From assembly GCF_008698145.1 (NCBI RefSeq), contig NZ_RZNZ01000008.1:1-64000 (forward strand): a DNA stretch of 64,000 nt. The letters run 5' to 3'. A program made the position numbers and the translations under genes. This DNA is from Bifidobacterium vespertilionis (GTDB lineage Bacteria > Actinomycetota > Actinomycetes > Actinomycetales > Bifidobacteriaceae). This document shows, piece after piece, positions 16,801-29,844 of this stretch; position 1 is the stretch's first letter; each line of letters starts with the position of its first letter. Under the pieces are notes generated by a model. It did not search any database, had not been told where the DNA came from, and saw nothing but the letters and a program-made list of their open reading frames with translations.

Positions 16801-18158
16801 TGAGCCTGCCGATGACCGTCATCAAGGTCACCGACGGACATATCGTGAAGAACAAGGCCACGCAGGTCGTCAACGACACCCGCAAGGACACCAACGAGGT
16901 CGCCAACCCCCTCAAACCCGTCAACCCCTCCAAGGACGTGGTCGTGAGGGTGAACGGCGAATCCATCGACAAGCGGAGCGTGTACCTCAACAGCCTGTTC
17001 CTCTATCGCCTCGACAGCTCCGTGCTGCCCGCGCACCGCGCCTACCAGAAGGTCACCGACTGGAGCATCACCGACCCGCTCGACACCGAGCATGACCAGT
17101 ACACCGGCCAATGGGCCGTATACGCCATGCGCGACCTGACCGAGCAGGGCAAGGTGATCGCCCGCAAGGGCGTGAAGATCGCCGGCAGCGGCTTCGACGC
17201 CAGTGTGTACGGCGGCGAACTGTTCACCCTCGCGCAGGACGACAAGGGCGTGGTCACCGTTACCGCGACCCAGCGCATGCTCGATCTCGTCAGCGGCAAC
17301 GACGAAAGCGAGCAGGCATGGACCGCGTTCATCCAGTGCAAGCGCGTCAAGACCGGCGAACACATCGCCAACCGGTTCGACGAAACCATCAACGGCACCA
17401 AACGTCCTTCCAACCAGGTCGAGACGCACACGCCCGACATGACCCCGAGCCTGAAGATCGAGAAATGGGACGAGGCCTCCGGCTGGCCGGCCGGCGACCG
17501 CGACCAGGTCAAGGACGCGCTGGCCATGCAGGGCGACACGCGCATCGTGTTCACCATCACCAACACCAGCACCACCGACCCCGACACCAAGCAGGGCGCA
17601 TGGTACCGAACCAAGGACCTGAACCTCAAGGACCAGCTGGTCGCCGGCGACGGCCGGGTGACCGATCTCGAATACCCCGCCGATTGGGACAGCCGCATCC
17701 TCAAGCCCGGCGAGAGCGTCGAGGTCAAGGGCGTCCTCAAGGGCGTGACCGGCCATCACACCGACCGCGCCACGGTCACCGGCACGCCGTTGGTTGAATG
17801 CGTCGTCTCCGACCCGGATCCGTTCGACGGCAAGGACGAGACGTCCGCGCCTGATGATGCGGTCACGATCGACGGCAGGCTCGTCTGCCCCGACACCGAA
17901 GTGGTCAGCAACACCGACGACTGGAACGGCTACCGGACCGGGCTCGCCCATACCGGCGCCGCCGTCCAGGGCGTGATCGCGGCGGCGATCACCCTGCTCG
18001 CCGTCGGCGTGGGACTGGTCGCCGCCCGCAGGTTCAGGCGCGGGAACAACGCCGCCGGCCGCCACTCCGGCACGATGCAACCCGTCGATGCCGAGGATGC
18101 CGACGCGGATGACGTCGAAACCGTGGATTCGGTTCCCGGCGGGCAATCCGTGGGCTGA
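13863..18158 (+). CDS. Large sortase-anchored surface protein
   Basis: 1431 residues. Start at 13863 is supported by AAAGGA and a good signal peptide (MRFGKKGTGAVASITAAAALLACLVPVALA). The first half lacks an obvious family. From about residue 680 on, three repeats of about 150-180 residues start with KDVV or similar, then a dg-x2-v-x-G-x2-v-x-Y pattern (VKDVVGESSQ; VKKDTQADPS; SKDVVVRVNG), which resembles isopeptide-forming fimbrial/adhesin domains of Gram-positive surface proteins. The sorting signal is LAHTG at about 1361, then a membrane helix and RRFRR. Unusually, about 38 mostly acidic residues follow the basic stop. Adhesion is the likely role. Confidence 0.85.
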   Translation: MRFGKKGTGAVASITAAAALLACLVPVALADNGGGGSGEDGGGSGGGPTQTADVHWIYKDSWPATLDGMKTALSDAKVRLSSDLANGQNQFVNMNKTLSDAIDECQRSYTGEGNADCRLVAVGYVRLADGSFNGSYVSSNAKNRWEAQWKAEAKGDYTYQGQKYSTSTTWKDKLGTRSVDSLAQESINSNPNASFRVIVLAQNQPPVDYKLNVATSHKQKTDMQVGSTDPIGDVIHADNGGSAIKETLNGTAIIHYENGPYLPAKSVSKSISFSSNGDTQLDNLASPKDFGMKYWAEGSYWIDIQVPKQGRMQAAVDTADRDPAESWKVSSVPPEPPVKKIEDGVSADRMTNRTTITYGTGRGGYEMRFRDVIEPNGVEYSVDNYRLIDRTDGNRDVSGEFEITWDKASNTVSAARSADKGEMSMDHVYEFSFDVTVSKPSDFQQVKDHAWGKWNHEPEADAGTKQFDTWRPNPDKSWIRLNAKGQWEAVIDPKETNRTGADDMTLLDGDRVASVVNGTIAKNLIQAPETLTLTDDWSAADYLFDADDKSKIKVYEADAGTDRESSVTDIANHGRDVTDQWTITMEDTTVTATAGRAYREGLKGLKTAKQVTLLIPGKAAYANGKGAGQVRDDFDKQANDELSFCTAPNGKALTNKGSQTVNTHTIPTNEPKICGYIPPVVKDVVGESSQGGDQASVDGRVVYPGQRVEYRLETQPHLPGNLAYSVSEVAVTDTYDEHLEVDKQTLEVTDLSTGKFIPKTEYETQWNDAQHAVRLVFSDGYVKTNWRNGANPRIIVRFEGTVAKDAPTDTKIGNQWALTLNNMITPSNKVWNEPPDFTPVKKDTQADPSISIDGKTALLGDRIYYRVTIDAKQTNQAYKVWRLGMTDDWDDEYLSLDVKRIEVTDTATGKDVTAKFNIAAIDGVAYVYAKTADTKVPATGETIKGDPQPKNLKEYAEKKDHDPLKEPAIDQSMLGTSYEVSLPMTVIKVTDGHIVKNKATQVVNDTRKDTNEVANPLKPVNPSKDVVVRVNGESIDKRSVYLNSLFLYRLDSSVLPAHRAYQKVTDWSITDPLDTEHDQYTGQWAVYAMRDLTEQGKVIARKGVKIAGSGFDASVYGGELFTLAQDDKGVVTVTATQRMLDLVSGNDESEQAWTAFIQCKRVKTGEHIANRFDETINGTKRPSNQVETHTPDMTPSLKIEKWDEASGWPAGDRDQVKDALAMQGDTRIVFTITNTSTTDPDTKQGAWYRTKDLNLKDQLVAGDGRVTDLEYPADWDSRILKPGESVEVKGVLKGVTGHHTDRATVTGTPLVECVVSDPDPFDGKDETSAPDDAVTIDGRLVCPDTEVVSNTDDWNGYRTGLAHTGAAVQGVIAAAITLLAVGVGLVAARRFRRGNNAAGRHSGTMQPVDAEDADADDVETVDSVPGGQSVG

Positions 18159-18266
18159 CCGAAGCGGCGGGGACCGTTCTCCGCCGCGATGATTCTTCCG
18201 GTCGGACGGCAATCCGGCCGGAACCCCGCCGGTTCTCTTCCTTCTTCTCTCCCCGGCGGGCATGGC

Positions 18267-18310
18267 AACGGCCCGACGCCAACGGTTCAAACCGTTCGCG
18301 TCGGGCCGTT
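18267..18310. terminator. Bidirectional terminator
   Basis: AACGGCCCGACGC (18267-18279) pairs with GCGTCGGGCCGTT (18298-18310), and an inner AACGGTT/AACCGTT extends the stem. It separates the surface-protein gene from the converging lacS. Confidence 0.85.
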
Positions 18311-18330
18311 CCCTTGCTACTTTTGGCTGC

Positions 18331-19812
18331 TTACTGTTCGTCGGTGTTCTCGGAGGCGAGTCGTTCTTCGAGCTGTTCGACGATGTGGTCGTGCATGTTC
18401 TCGTCGATCTTGACGGTCAGGAGGAAGACGACGAGGCTGGCGACGATGCCGGCGAGCGGCAGGTAGTAGGCGCAGGTCTTGAACGTGCGGATGTTCGCGG
18501 CGGTCATGTCGGCGGCGGTGGTGTTGCCGACCATGCCGGCGGCGACGGCCACGAAGCCCACGATGCCGTTGGACAGGGCGCCGGCGATCTTGTCGAGCAT
18601 CGGGCGCACGGAGAGGGTGACGGCCTCGTTGCGCTTGCCGGTCTTGAGCTGGCCGTATTCGATGGAGTCGGTCATGCTCAGGATGGCGGTCATCTGGATG
18701 GTCTGCGCGGGCAGGTAGAAGAGGACGAGCGCGACGATGACGACGGGCAGGTTCATGGGCGCGATGATGAACAGCGTGTAGCCGGCGATCATGAACGCCA
18801 TGCCGGCGGTGTACAGCCAGCGGCGCGGGATGCGCCGGTTGAGCACCGGGTAGAGGGGCGTGGTGACCAGTCCGGTGATGACCGGAATGACGCCGGCGAT
18901 GGAGAAGCTGTCCGGGGCGCCGAGCACGTATTTGAACTGGTAGAAGAGCACGCCGGTGGTGGCGACGTTGGCCACGGAGTACAGCAGGTAGCTCAGGGCG
19001 ACCCACAGGAGCTGGTCATTCTGTGCGATGGCCTTGAACGCCTCGATGGGGTTGCCGTTGGCCTCGGCCTTGGCGCGCAGCTCGCCCTGGTTCTCGCGGG
19101 TGCCGAACGCGACGCTCCACGCGGTGAGCAAACCGAGTACGGCGATGATGATGGCGAACGCGGCCCAGCCGGTGCGGCCCTGCTCCCATTGGCCGGTGAA
19201 CTTCCAAGTGAACCAGCTGACGACGGGCACGACGATGACGGTGACGCCGTTGTATCCGATGGATCCGGTGAACGCGCCGAGAGCGGTGTACGTGCTGCGC
19301 TCGTGCGAGTCAGAGGAGATCGCGGGGATCATGCCCCAGTAGGAGATGTCGCGCAGCGAGTAGATCACGTCCAGCAGGATGAACACGATGACGAACAGGA
19401 CCATGAACACGCCGGTGTTCACGTCCACGAGCCCGAACAGGCCGGTGAACACCATGATCAGCAGGATGCCGGGCACGAGGCCTCCGATGAACTGCCAGGG
19501 ACGGAACCGGCCCCAGCGGGTGTTCGTGTTGTCCACGAGGTTGCCGAGCAGCGGGTCGAGGAAGATCTCCGCGATGCGGATGACCACCACGAGTCCGGTT
19601 ATCACCGCGATGAGGCGCGCGGCCAGCGTCTTGTCCACGTCGATGAACAGCGCGGTGGTCACGAACGTGATGAAGAACGTGCTCATCGTGTTGTAGAACG
19701 CGGCCTGGCCCAGGTTGCCGAACGCGTATGCGATCTTCTGCCCCATGTTCCTGGTGGGCACGGCCTGCGGCTGTCCGGGCGTCGCCGTGCGCTGTGTGGT
19801 GGATCCGCTCAT
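18331..19812 (-). CDS. lacS: Lactose/galactoside permease, GPH family
   Basis: 493 residues with about 12 membrane helices; start at 19812 after AAGGAGG. Family marks of glycoside-pentoside-hexuronide:cation symporters are the RIAEIFLDPLLGNLVDNTNTRWGRFRPW loop (the D-P-x2-G-x4-D-x4-G-x-x-R-P signature) and SLRDISYWGMIPAISSD. No PTS IIA domain is fused at the C-terminus. Divergent to lacZ, with LacI-type operators in the shared promoter, so it most likely imports lactose or related beta-galactosides for LacZ. Confidence 0.9.
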   Translation of the reverse strand: MSGSTTQRTATPGQPQAVPTRNMGQKIAYAFGNLGQAAFYNTMSTFFITFVTTALFIDVDKTLAARLIAVITGLVVVIRIAEIFLDPLLGNLVDNTNTRWGRFRPWQFIGGLVPGILLIMVFTGLFGLVDVNTGVFMVLFVIVFILLDVIYSLRDISYWGMIPAISSDSHERSTYTALGAFTGSIGYNGVTVIVVPVVSWFTWKFTGQWEQGRTGWAAFAIIIAVLGLLTAWSVAFGTRENQGELRAKAEANGNPIEAFKAIAQNDQLLWVALSYLLYSVANVATTGVLFYQFKYVLGAPDSFSIAGVIPVITGLVTTPLYPVLNRRIPRRWLYTAGMAFMIAGYTLFIIAPMNLPVVIVALVLFYLPAQTIQMTAILSMTDSIEYGQLKTGKRNEAVTLSVRPMLDKIAGALSNGIVGFVAVAAGMVGNTTAADMTAANIRTFKTCAYYLPLAGIVASLVVFLLTVKIDENMHDHIVEQLEERLASENTDEQ

Positions 19813-19903
19813 GGTGTGGTGGCCTCCTTGCGACCTGTAAAGAATCCGTGCGCGGGAACAGCTCCGATCCCGCAAGACGCGAGTATAGGACTTCCTTGAA
19901 AAA

Positions 19904-19917
19904 GTAAAAAACTTTAC
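19904..19917. promoter_or_regulatory. LacI-type operator (lacS side)
   Basis: GTAAA-AAAC-TTTAC, about 90 bases upstream of the lacS start. Same form as the sites before lacZ (20075) and before the LacI-type regulator (26710). Confidence 0.7.
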
Positions 19918-20074
19918 CGCGTGTCGCAAGCAATGCCAACGATTCCTGTTCGCCAATCCAACACGCCGCGCGAGCGCCGGCGATGGTCGAAGACCGGATT
20001 ATCGTTGATAAGTAACGGCTTTCCGCTGTTCTTGCGGTCGCAGTCGGGACAAGCGCAAGAAGTTGCATAAATTA

Positions 20075-23336
<3,262 letters not shown>

Positions 23337-23432
23337 CCGGCAACGGGCGGCGGCATGCACCACCATGCCGCCGCCCGTACACGTATATATACATTTCCCA
23401 AACACAATCCACAGGAAAAGAGGCAATCAATC

Positions 23433-24245
23433 ATGGCTGAAGTGATCATCGTCAAGAACGAGGAGGAGGCCGGCGAGATCTACGGCCGCTGCGTGGCGGA
23501 CCTCATCAAGGCCAAGCCGGACGCGGTGCTGGGTCTGGCCACTGGTTCCAGCCCGCTGGCCGCCTATCGCGCCCTCGCCAAGATCGTGCACGAGGAGCAC
23601 ATCGACGTCTCCAAGGTGCGCGGCTTCGCGCTCGACGAGTATCTGGGCCTGCCGCTGACCCACCCGGAGTCCTACCACTCCACCATCCACCGCACGGTCG
23701 TCGAACCCCTCGGCCTCGACCCGGCCAAGGTCCATGTGCCCGGTGACGTGCTCAACGGCGCACCGCTGGAGGACGGCGACAAGATCGCCGCCGCCGGTCC
23801 CGCCTATGACTCGGCCATCGAGGCCGCGGGTGGCATCGACGTGCAGATCCTCGGCATCGGCACCGACGGCCACATCGGCTTCAACGAGCCCGGCTCCTCC
23901 CTCGCGTCCGGCACGCGCGTCAAGACCCTCGCCGAGCAGACCCGCATCGACAACGCGCGATTCTTCGACAACGACATCAACCAGGTGCCCACCCACTGCA
24001 TCACGCAGGGCATCAGCACGGTGCTGAAGGCCCGTCACCTCGTGCTGCTCGCGTTCGGCGCGGGCAAGGCCGAGGCCATCGAGGAGACCGTCGAGGGCGG
24101 CGTCTCCGCGTTCTGCCCGGCCTCCGCGCTGCAGCTGCACCCGCACGCGACCGTCATCATCGACGAGGAGGCCGCGAGCCGCCTGCGCCACAAGGACTAC
24201 TACCGCTACGCCTACGCCCACAAGCCCGCCTGGCAGGGCATCTGA
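23433..24245 (+). CDS. nagB: Glucosamine-6-phosphate deaminase
   Basis: 270 residues. NagB converts glucosamine-6-phosphate to fructose-6-phosphate and ammonia. Marks: GLATGSSPLAAYRAL phosphate-binding loop, GFALDEYLGLP with catalytic Asp, and LGIGTDGHIGFNEPGSSL with the His-Glu pair. Start at 23433 follows GGAAAAGAGG. It lies 97 bases after lacZ and 75 before nagA, which makes its substrate. The group would feed galactose and GlcNAc from milk or mucin glycans into central metabolism. Confidence 0.96.
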   Translation: MAEVIIVKNEEEAGEIYGRCVADLIKAKPDAVLGLATGSSPLAAYRALAKIVHEEHIDVSKVRGFALDEYLGLPLTHPESYHSTIHRTVVEPLGLDPAKVHVPGDVLNGAPLEDGDKIAAAGPAYDSAIEAAGGIDVQILGIGTDGHIGFNEPGSSLASGTRVKTLAEQTRIDNARFFDNDINQVPTHCITQGISTVLKARHLVLLAFGAGKAEAIEETVEGGVSAFCPASALQLHPHATVIIDEEAASRLRHKDYYRYAYAHKPAWQGI

Positions 24246-24260
24246 TCGGCAGACGAACGA

Positions 24261-24298
24261 TTCGGGCTCCTTCTTGCTTCGCCAAGAGGGAGCCCGAA
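24261..24298 (+). terminator. Hairpin between nagB and nagA
   Basis: TTCGGGCTCC (24261-24270) pairs with GGAGCCCGAA (24289-24298). There is no T-run, and nagA follows within 25 bases, so it may be an attenuator or mRNA-processing hairpin and not a full stop. Confidence 0.6.
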
Positions 24299-24319
24299 CC
24301 CATATGCAGGAAGGAAATC

Positions 24320-25570
24320 ATGACGCAGGACAGAGATGAGATCGTCGCCCGCGTGACGGCGGCGTTGGAAGGCGAGGCCAAGCCGGTCGCGATTCGCGGG
24401 GCGCGCAAGGTGGACGCCTGCGGCGAACAATCGGGGTATTGGGTGGTTTCGGACGCACGTGGCGTGATTGTGGCCACGGGCTTCGCCGCCGCGGACGGTA
24501 CCGGCGAGGAGGCGTTCGAGCACGCCTGCCGCACGGTCGGCATCGACCCGGCCGTTCCAGCTGACTCCAACGACGCGGTCATCGACGCGGCCGGCCGCAT
24601 CCTCACGCCCGGCTACGTGGACATCCACGCCCACGGCGCCTGGGAGAAGAGCTTCGACGACGGCCCCGACGGCATCGACGTGGCTCGCGCCGGCCACGCG
24701 GTCCACGGCACCACCCGCCAGGTGCTCTCGCTCATCACCAACCCGATGGACGTGATCTGCCGCAACATCCGCACCGTGCACGAGAAGATGGCCACCCGCC
24801 CCGACATCCTCGGCTGCCACCTCGAAGGCCCGTTCCTCGCCCTGAAGCGCAAGGGCGCGCACGACCCGAACTGCCTCAAGGACCCGGTGCCCGAACTCGT
24901 GGACCGCATGCTCGACGCCTCGGGCGCCGACCCCGCCGCCGGCAAGCTCGGCTGCATCCGCCAGATCACCATCGCCCCCGAGCTGGAGCATGGCATCGGC
25001 GCCATCAAGCAGTTCGCGGCCGCCGGCGTGGTGCCCGCGGTCGGCCACTGCGACGCCGACTACGAGACCGCCCAGGCCGGCTTCAACGCGGGTGCCGGCA
25101 TCATGACCCACATGTTCAACGCGATGAACGGCCTGCACCACCGTGAACCCGGCCCCATCCCGGCTGCCGTCGAGGACCCGCGCGTCACCATCGAGCTCAT
25201 CAACGACGGCTTCCACGTGCAGAACCCGATGGTCAAGCTCGGCTTCGGCCTCGCGCCTCACCGCATCGCGTTCGTCACCGACGCCATGGCCGCCACCGAC
25301 TGCCCCGACGGCGCGTACAAGCTCGGCGAACTCGACGTGAACGTCATCGATGGCCATGCACGGCTCGTGTCCAACGGTGCGATCGCCGGCTCCACCTTGA
25401 CGTTGGAGGTCGCGGTTCAGCGCGCGGTCAACGAACTCGGCTTCAGCCCGGTCGCCGCCGTCGAAGCCGCCACCCTCACCCCGGCCCGCGCTTTCGGATT
25501 CGACAGGCTCAACCCCGTCACTGGTGCGCCGCTCGGCCTGATCGCCCCCCGGATACGCCGCCGACCTTAA
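24320..25570 (+). CDS. nagA: GlcNAc-6-phosphate deacetylase, 3' frameshift
   Basis: NagA removes acetate from GlcNAc-6-phosphate. Family motifs: metal-binding PGYVDIHAHGAWEKSFDD, LGCHLEGPFLALKRKGAHDP (Glu of the metal site), VGHCDADYETAQ, THMFNAMNGLHHREPG and FVTDAMAATDCPDG (catalytic Asp). As read, the frame ends after 416 residues with IAPRIRRRP. If one C of the six-C run at 25545-25550 is dropped, translation continues IAPGYAADLNLLDP to a stop at 25632-25634, giving 437 residues and restoring the family-typical G-x-A-D-L ending. So either a true frameshift or a homopolymer sequencing error. Confidence 0.9.
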   Translation: MTQDRDEIVARVTAALEGEAKPVAIRGARKVDACGEQSGYWVVSDARGVIVATGFAAADGTGEEAFEHACRTVGIDPAVPADSNDAVIDAAGRILTPGYVDIHAHGAWEKSFDDGPDGIDVARAGHAVHGTTRQVLSLITNPMDVICRNIRTVHEKMATRPDILGCHLEGPFLALKRKGAHDPNCLKDPVPELVDRMLDASGADPAAGKLGCIRQITIAPELEHGIGAIKQFAAAGVVPAVGHCDADYETAQAGFNAGAGIMTHMFNAMNGLHHREPGPIPAAVEDPRVTIELINDGFHVQNPMVKLGFGLAPHRIAFVTDAMAATDCPDGAYKLGELDVNVIDGHARLVSNGAIAGSTLTLEVAVQRAVNELGFSPVAAVEAATLTPARAFGFDRLNPVTGAPLGLIAPRIRRRP

Positions 25571-25685
25571 CCTCCTCGACCCCACCGACTGGACCGCCCA
25601 ACACGTCTGGTGCGCCGGCCGCCAGCTGAAGTAAACTCCTTCCAGCAAAATCGACACCGGTGCCGCCCGTCTTCGAGACGACGTC

Positions 25686-26765
<1,080 letters not shown>

Positions 26766-26821
26766 TCAGGAAGTGACCCACAACTGATAAACTTCAAGCG
26801 TCCCGACAAAGGGGCAATGCA

Positions 26822-26862
26822 TAGAGGGCGGGCTTGTCATTGGAAAACATGCTCGCCCTCTA
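26822..26862. terminator. Terminator hairpin
   Basis: TAGAGGGCGGGC (26822-26833) pairs with GCTCGCCCTCTA (26851-26862) with one mismatch. It marks the end of the minus-strand ABC operon that starts near 30972. Confidence 0.7.
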
Positions 26863-26905
26863 ATCAAGACGTATGGCAGTCTGAACCGGAACCTTTTCCT
26901 CATGC

Positions 26906-28018
26906 TCACTGTCTGTTTTTGAAGAAGGCGAAGAGTTGGTTGTCGTGTATGGCGGTGATGGCGATGACGGCTCCGATTTGCGCGGTGATGAGGGCTGTGG
27001 TGAGTGCGGGTAGTTGGATGGCTGTCAGGGTGATCGCGTTGGCGTGTCCGCTGGTCCAGCGGACCGTGGTGTAGGTGATGGCGGTGGCGGCGAGGATTGC
27101 CGGCAGGGTCCATGCGAGGGTTTCGAGCGCGTTGGTGGCGAGGATGCCTTGGCGGGGTATTCCCATGTGCAGGTCGTCGGCTATTTCGATACGTCGTGCG
27201 CGTGTGGCCATGATGGCGATGGCGAATGCGGCGATGGGTGTGATGGCGAGCATGAGGCGTGTGGTTCGCTGCCGGTAGCGGGTGTCGAGGTCGGGGTTGG
27301 TGCCGAGCATGGTGTTGGCTTGTTTGGTTTGGGTGGCGGGCGCGGCTCCGGGTATGGCGGTCGCGGTGGTGTTGAGCAAGTCTTCGGCGTCGGGGTTGGC
27401 GGGGTTGATGGCGGCCCAGCATTCGTCCCATTGCTGGCCGGCGTTGATGGGTGTGGGGGTGATGATCGCGTAGGCGAGTCGTTGGTCACGGCTGTCGTCG
27501 GTCCAGGGGAAGACCGCGCTGATGTGCATGACGCCCTGGGTCGTGGGCAGGTCGTCTCCTTCTCGCGCGTGGAGGGTGGCGGCGAGTTGACTGGAGATCC
27601 ATACGCCGGGTTGGGTTTGCTCTCTTGCTCCGACGCCGAGCACGTTAGCGAGTCCCGGCGTGGCCTGCCATGCGTCCAGTGGGGCCGCGGGCATGGCGGT
27701 CAGGGTGATTTCCCCGTTGCTTTTGAGCGCGCCGGCCGCTTGGATGGGGTTCGTGGTGGTGTCGCCTGTGGTGCCGGTGGTTTGGGTGAGGTTTGCGCAT
27801 GTGGTGGGGTCGATTTGCTTGCTGCCGGAGATGATGTGGATGGCGGCGGCGCTGGTGGCCCATTGTCGGGATTCGTGTTGGAGGGAGGTGATGGCGGTCA
27901 GGTCGAATATGGCGGTTCCTGCTGCGATGAGGGTGAGGATGCCGGCGCAGGCGAGGGCGCGTGTGGTGCCGGTGGCGATGTTGCGCCATGCTTCGGACAG
28001 GATGGCGGTTGGTTTCAT
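26906..28018 (-). CDS. FtsX/MacB-like ABC permease
   Basis: 370 residues with one N-terminal membrane helix (about 20-40), a large extracytoplasmic domain (about 45-240) and three helices near the C-terminus (about 255-365). This is the layout of FtsX/MacB-type permeases used for peptide export or resistance. Its start overlaps the stop of the ATPase gene (ATGA), so the two are translationally coupled. It closes an operon with ATPase, fusion-type protein and two lipoproteins. Confidence 0.7.
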   Translation of the reverse strand: MKPTAILSEAWRNIATGTTRALACAGILTLIAAGTAIFDLTAITSLQHESRQWATSAAAIHIISGSKQIDPTTCANLTQTTGTTGDTTTNPIQAAGALKSNGEITLTAMPAAPLDAWQATPGLANVLGVGAREQTQPGVWISSQLAATLHAREGDDLPTTQGVMHISAVFPWTDDSRDQRLAYAIITPTPINAGQQWDECWAAINPANPDAEDLLNTTATAIPGAAPATQTKQANTMLGTNPDLDTRYRQRTTRLMLAITPIAAFAIAIMATRARRIEIADDLHMGIPRQGILATNALETLAWTLPAILAATAITYTTVRWTSGHANAITLTAIQLPALTTALITAQIGAVIAITAIHDNQLFAFFKNRQ

Positions 28019-28743
28019 CGTGTGTCGTCCTTGGTGTCGATGTTGGGGTTCGGGTTGTGCCACGCGAGGTCGATGACGCGGGTGCACGCGGCCCGGGTGT
28101 TGGGGTCGTGGGTGGCGATGACGACGATCGCGTCGCCTTGCGCGAGTCCGGTGAGGGTGGAGTCGATGTCGTTGGCGGTGCGCTGGTCGAGTTGGGCGGT
28201 GGGTTCGTCCACGAGGAGGAGGTCGGGTTTGCTGGCGATGGCACGGGCGAGCATGAGGCGTTGGGCTTCGCCTCCGGATAGTTCACGGAACTCGCGTGCG
28301 GCGACTTTGGTCAGGTGGAACGTGCTCATGATGGCGATGGCTTCGTCTTCGGCTTGCGTGCGGTCGATGCCTTGGCCGAGGAGTGGTTGGACGACGTGGT
28401 CGATGGCGGTGCGCCGCGGCATGCCGTGGGGGTTCTGGAACACCCAGCGCACGCGGTTGACCCGGCTGCGTCGGATGGTTCCTTCGGCGGGCGGCTCGAA
28501 GCCGGCGATGATGGACAGGAGGGTGGATTTGCCGGAGCCGGACGGCCCGCACAGGCCGACGGCTTCGCCGGTCGTGAGGGTGAAGTCAAGGTCGCGGAAC
28601 AGCCAGGGGCCGTCCGCGAACCGGTGGCCCACGTGTTCTCCCGTGACCGACGGTATTCCGCCGGCCGCGGGCCGCGCGGAGTTGATTGGCCGTGCCGGCA
28701 CGGGGTCCGCGACCGTTTCGAGGGGCAGGATGCTGGTGCTCAT
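28015..28743 (-). CDS. ABC transporter ATP-binding protein
   Basis: 242 residues. Walker A GPSGSGKST, signature LSGGEAQR, Walker B LLLVDEPTAQLD and switch His in VIATHDPNT are all intact. The first 35 residues are an unusual Pro-rich extension. The FtsX-like permease and the exported peptidoglycan-binding adaptor next to it make a MacAB-like exporter with this protein as motor. Confidence 0.88.
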   Translation of the reverse strand: MSTSILPLETVADPVPARPINSARPAAGGIPSVTGEHVGHRFADGPWLFRDLDFTLTTGEAVGLCGPSGSGKSTLLSIIAGFEPPAEGTIRRSRVNRVRWVFQNPHGMPRRTAIDHVVQPLLGQGIDRTQAEDEAIAIMSTFHLTKVAAREFRELSGGEAQRLMLARAIASKPDLLLVDEPTAQLDQRTANDIDSTLTGLAQGDAIVVIATHDPNTRAACTRVIDLAWHNPNPNIDTKDDTR

Positions 28744-28759
28744 GCGCGTCCTCCTTGTG

Positions 28760-29812
28760 TCAGTGCTGCGTTGCGGCGGGGCATTGGATGTCGTCGAGTT
28801 TGTGGCCGAGGGCGACTTTGCCGATTGTCGCGTCGGATTGTTCGGGTTGGATGAGCGTGGCGCCGAGGGCGGAGCCGATGACGGTGACGGGGATGGCCTG
28901 TTTGCCGTCGGGCGAGACGCAGGCGCGGGTGCCGTTCTGGCCGGTGATGGCGGAGGGCGGGACCTTGATCGCGTCGATGGGTTGTTCGAGCGCGAGGGTG
29001 GCGGTGGGTTTCTTGCCGCCTTGGTCGGCGAGGGTGGTCTTGTAGCCGTCGCTGGCCTGTACCTGGTCGAGGAATTTCTGGTCGCTGATCCTGCCGTCGG
29101 TCTTGTCGAGGCTGGTCTTGACGCCGAAGAGTGTGAACGTGCGTTTGCCTTCCCTCAGGTTCTCCGGCGTGGGGAAGGTGATGGCCGTCAGCTGGCCGCC
29201 GGTCTTCATGATTTCGGCACCGTCCGTCAGGCTGGCGTTCAGTCCGGCCGTGCATTGGGTTGGCGTGGCGGCGGCTTGGGGCAGCCATGCCACGTCGGCC
29301 GGTCCGATCCTGCCGTCGGGGTTGCGGTCGCCGGCCTGCGAGAGCAGCTGGTTGACGCCGTCCTTGGTGCGCCACCCGTAGGTGCCGTTGCCTTCGGCGT
29401 TGTAGCCGAGGCGGGCGAGTTCCTGTTGCAGGGCGAGCACGTCGGGCCCGGTGTCGCCGGTGCCGATCTCGCGGTAGAGGGGCGTGTCGGTGTGCAGGGC
29501 GATGACGGGTTTGCCGTCCACGGACAGCAGTCGTTTGCCGGATTCGACCGCTTGGCCGGGCGTGCACAGGGTTTCGCTGACGGTGCCGGCGGCGCGCGAG
29601 GTGATCGATTGTTCCGCGCTGGTCTCGAACGAGGCCTCGACGGTCCGTTCGTCGTCGAACTGCTGGCGGCTGGCTGTGACGGTGTCTGGGCTCGTGGCCG
29701 CGGACAGTCCGTCGGGTGTGGGCGTGGGGATGACGAGCGCGGTGACGAGCACGCCCGCGGACAGCATACCCAGCCCGGTCAGGATCAGCGGGGTCAGGAT
29801 TCGTGTTTTCAT
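28760..29812 (-). CDS. Membrane-fusion-type protein with peptidoglycan-binding domain
   Basis: 350 residues. An N-terminal membrane helix (LILTGLGMLSAGVLVTALVI) precedes an extracellular part. A biotinyl-lipoyl-like segment (ERTVEASFETSAEQSITSRAAGTVSETLCTPGQAVESGKRLLSVDGKPVIAL) and a PG_binding_1-like segment (TGPDVLALQQELARLGYNAEGNGTYGWRTKDGV) are visible. This combination is typical of actinobacterial adaptors that work with MacB-like ABC exporters. Start at 29812 after GAAAGGA. Confidence 0.75.
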   Translation of the reverse strand: MKTRILTPLILTGLGMLSAGVLVTALVIPTPTPDGLSAATSPDTVTASRQQFDDERTVEASFETSAEQSITSRAAGTVSETLCTPGQAVESGKRLLSVDGKPVIALHTDTPLYREIGTGDTGPDVLALQQELARLGYNAEGNGTYGWRTKDGVNQLLSQAGDRNPDGRIGPADVAWLPQAAATPTQCTAGLNASLTDGAEIMKTGGQLTAITFPTPENLREGKRTFTLFGVKTSLDKTDGRISDQKFLDQVQASDGYKTTLADQGGKKPTATLALEQPIDAIKVPPSAITGQNGTRACVSPDGKQAIPVTVIGSALGATLIQPEQSDATIGKVALGHKLDDIQCPAATQH

Positions 29813-29844
29813 GTGGTCGTTTCCTTTCGTCGGATGCTTGTTCG

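Noticed and set aside
15789..18290. An 833-codon minus-strand frame opposite the surface protein
   Set aside because: Composition-driven shadow of the surface protein gene, with no start site or domain.
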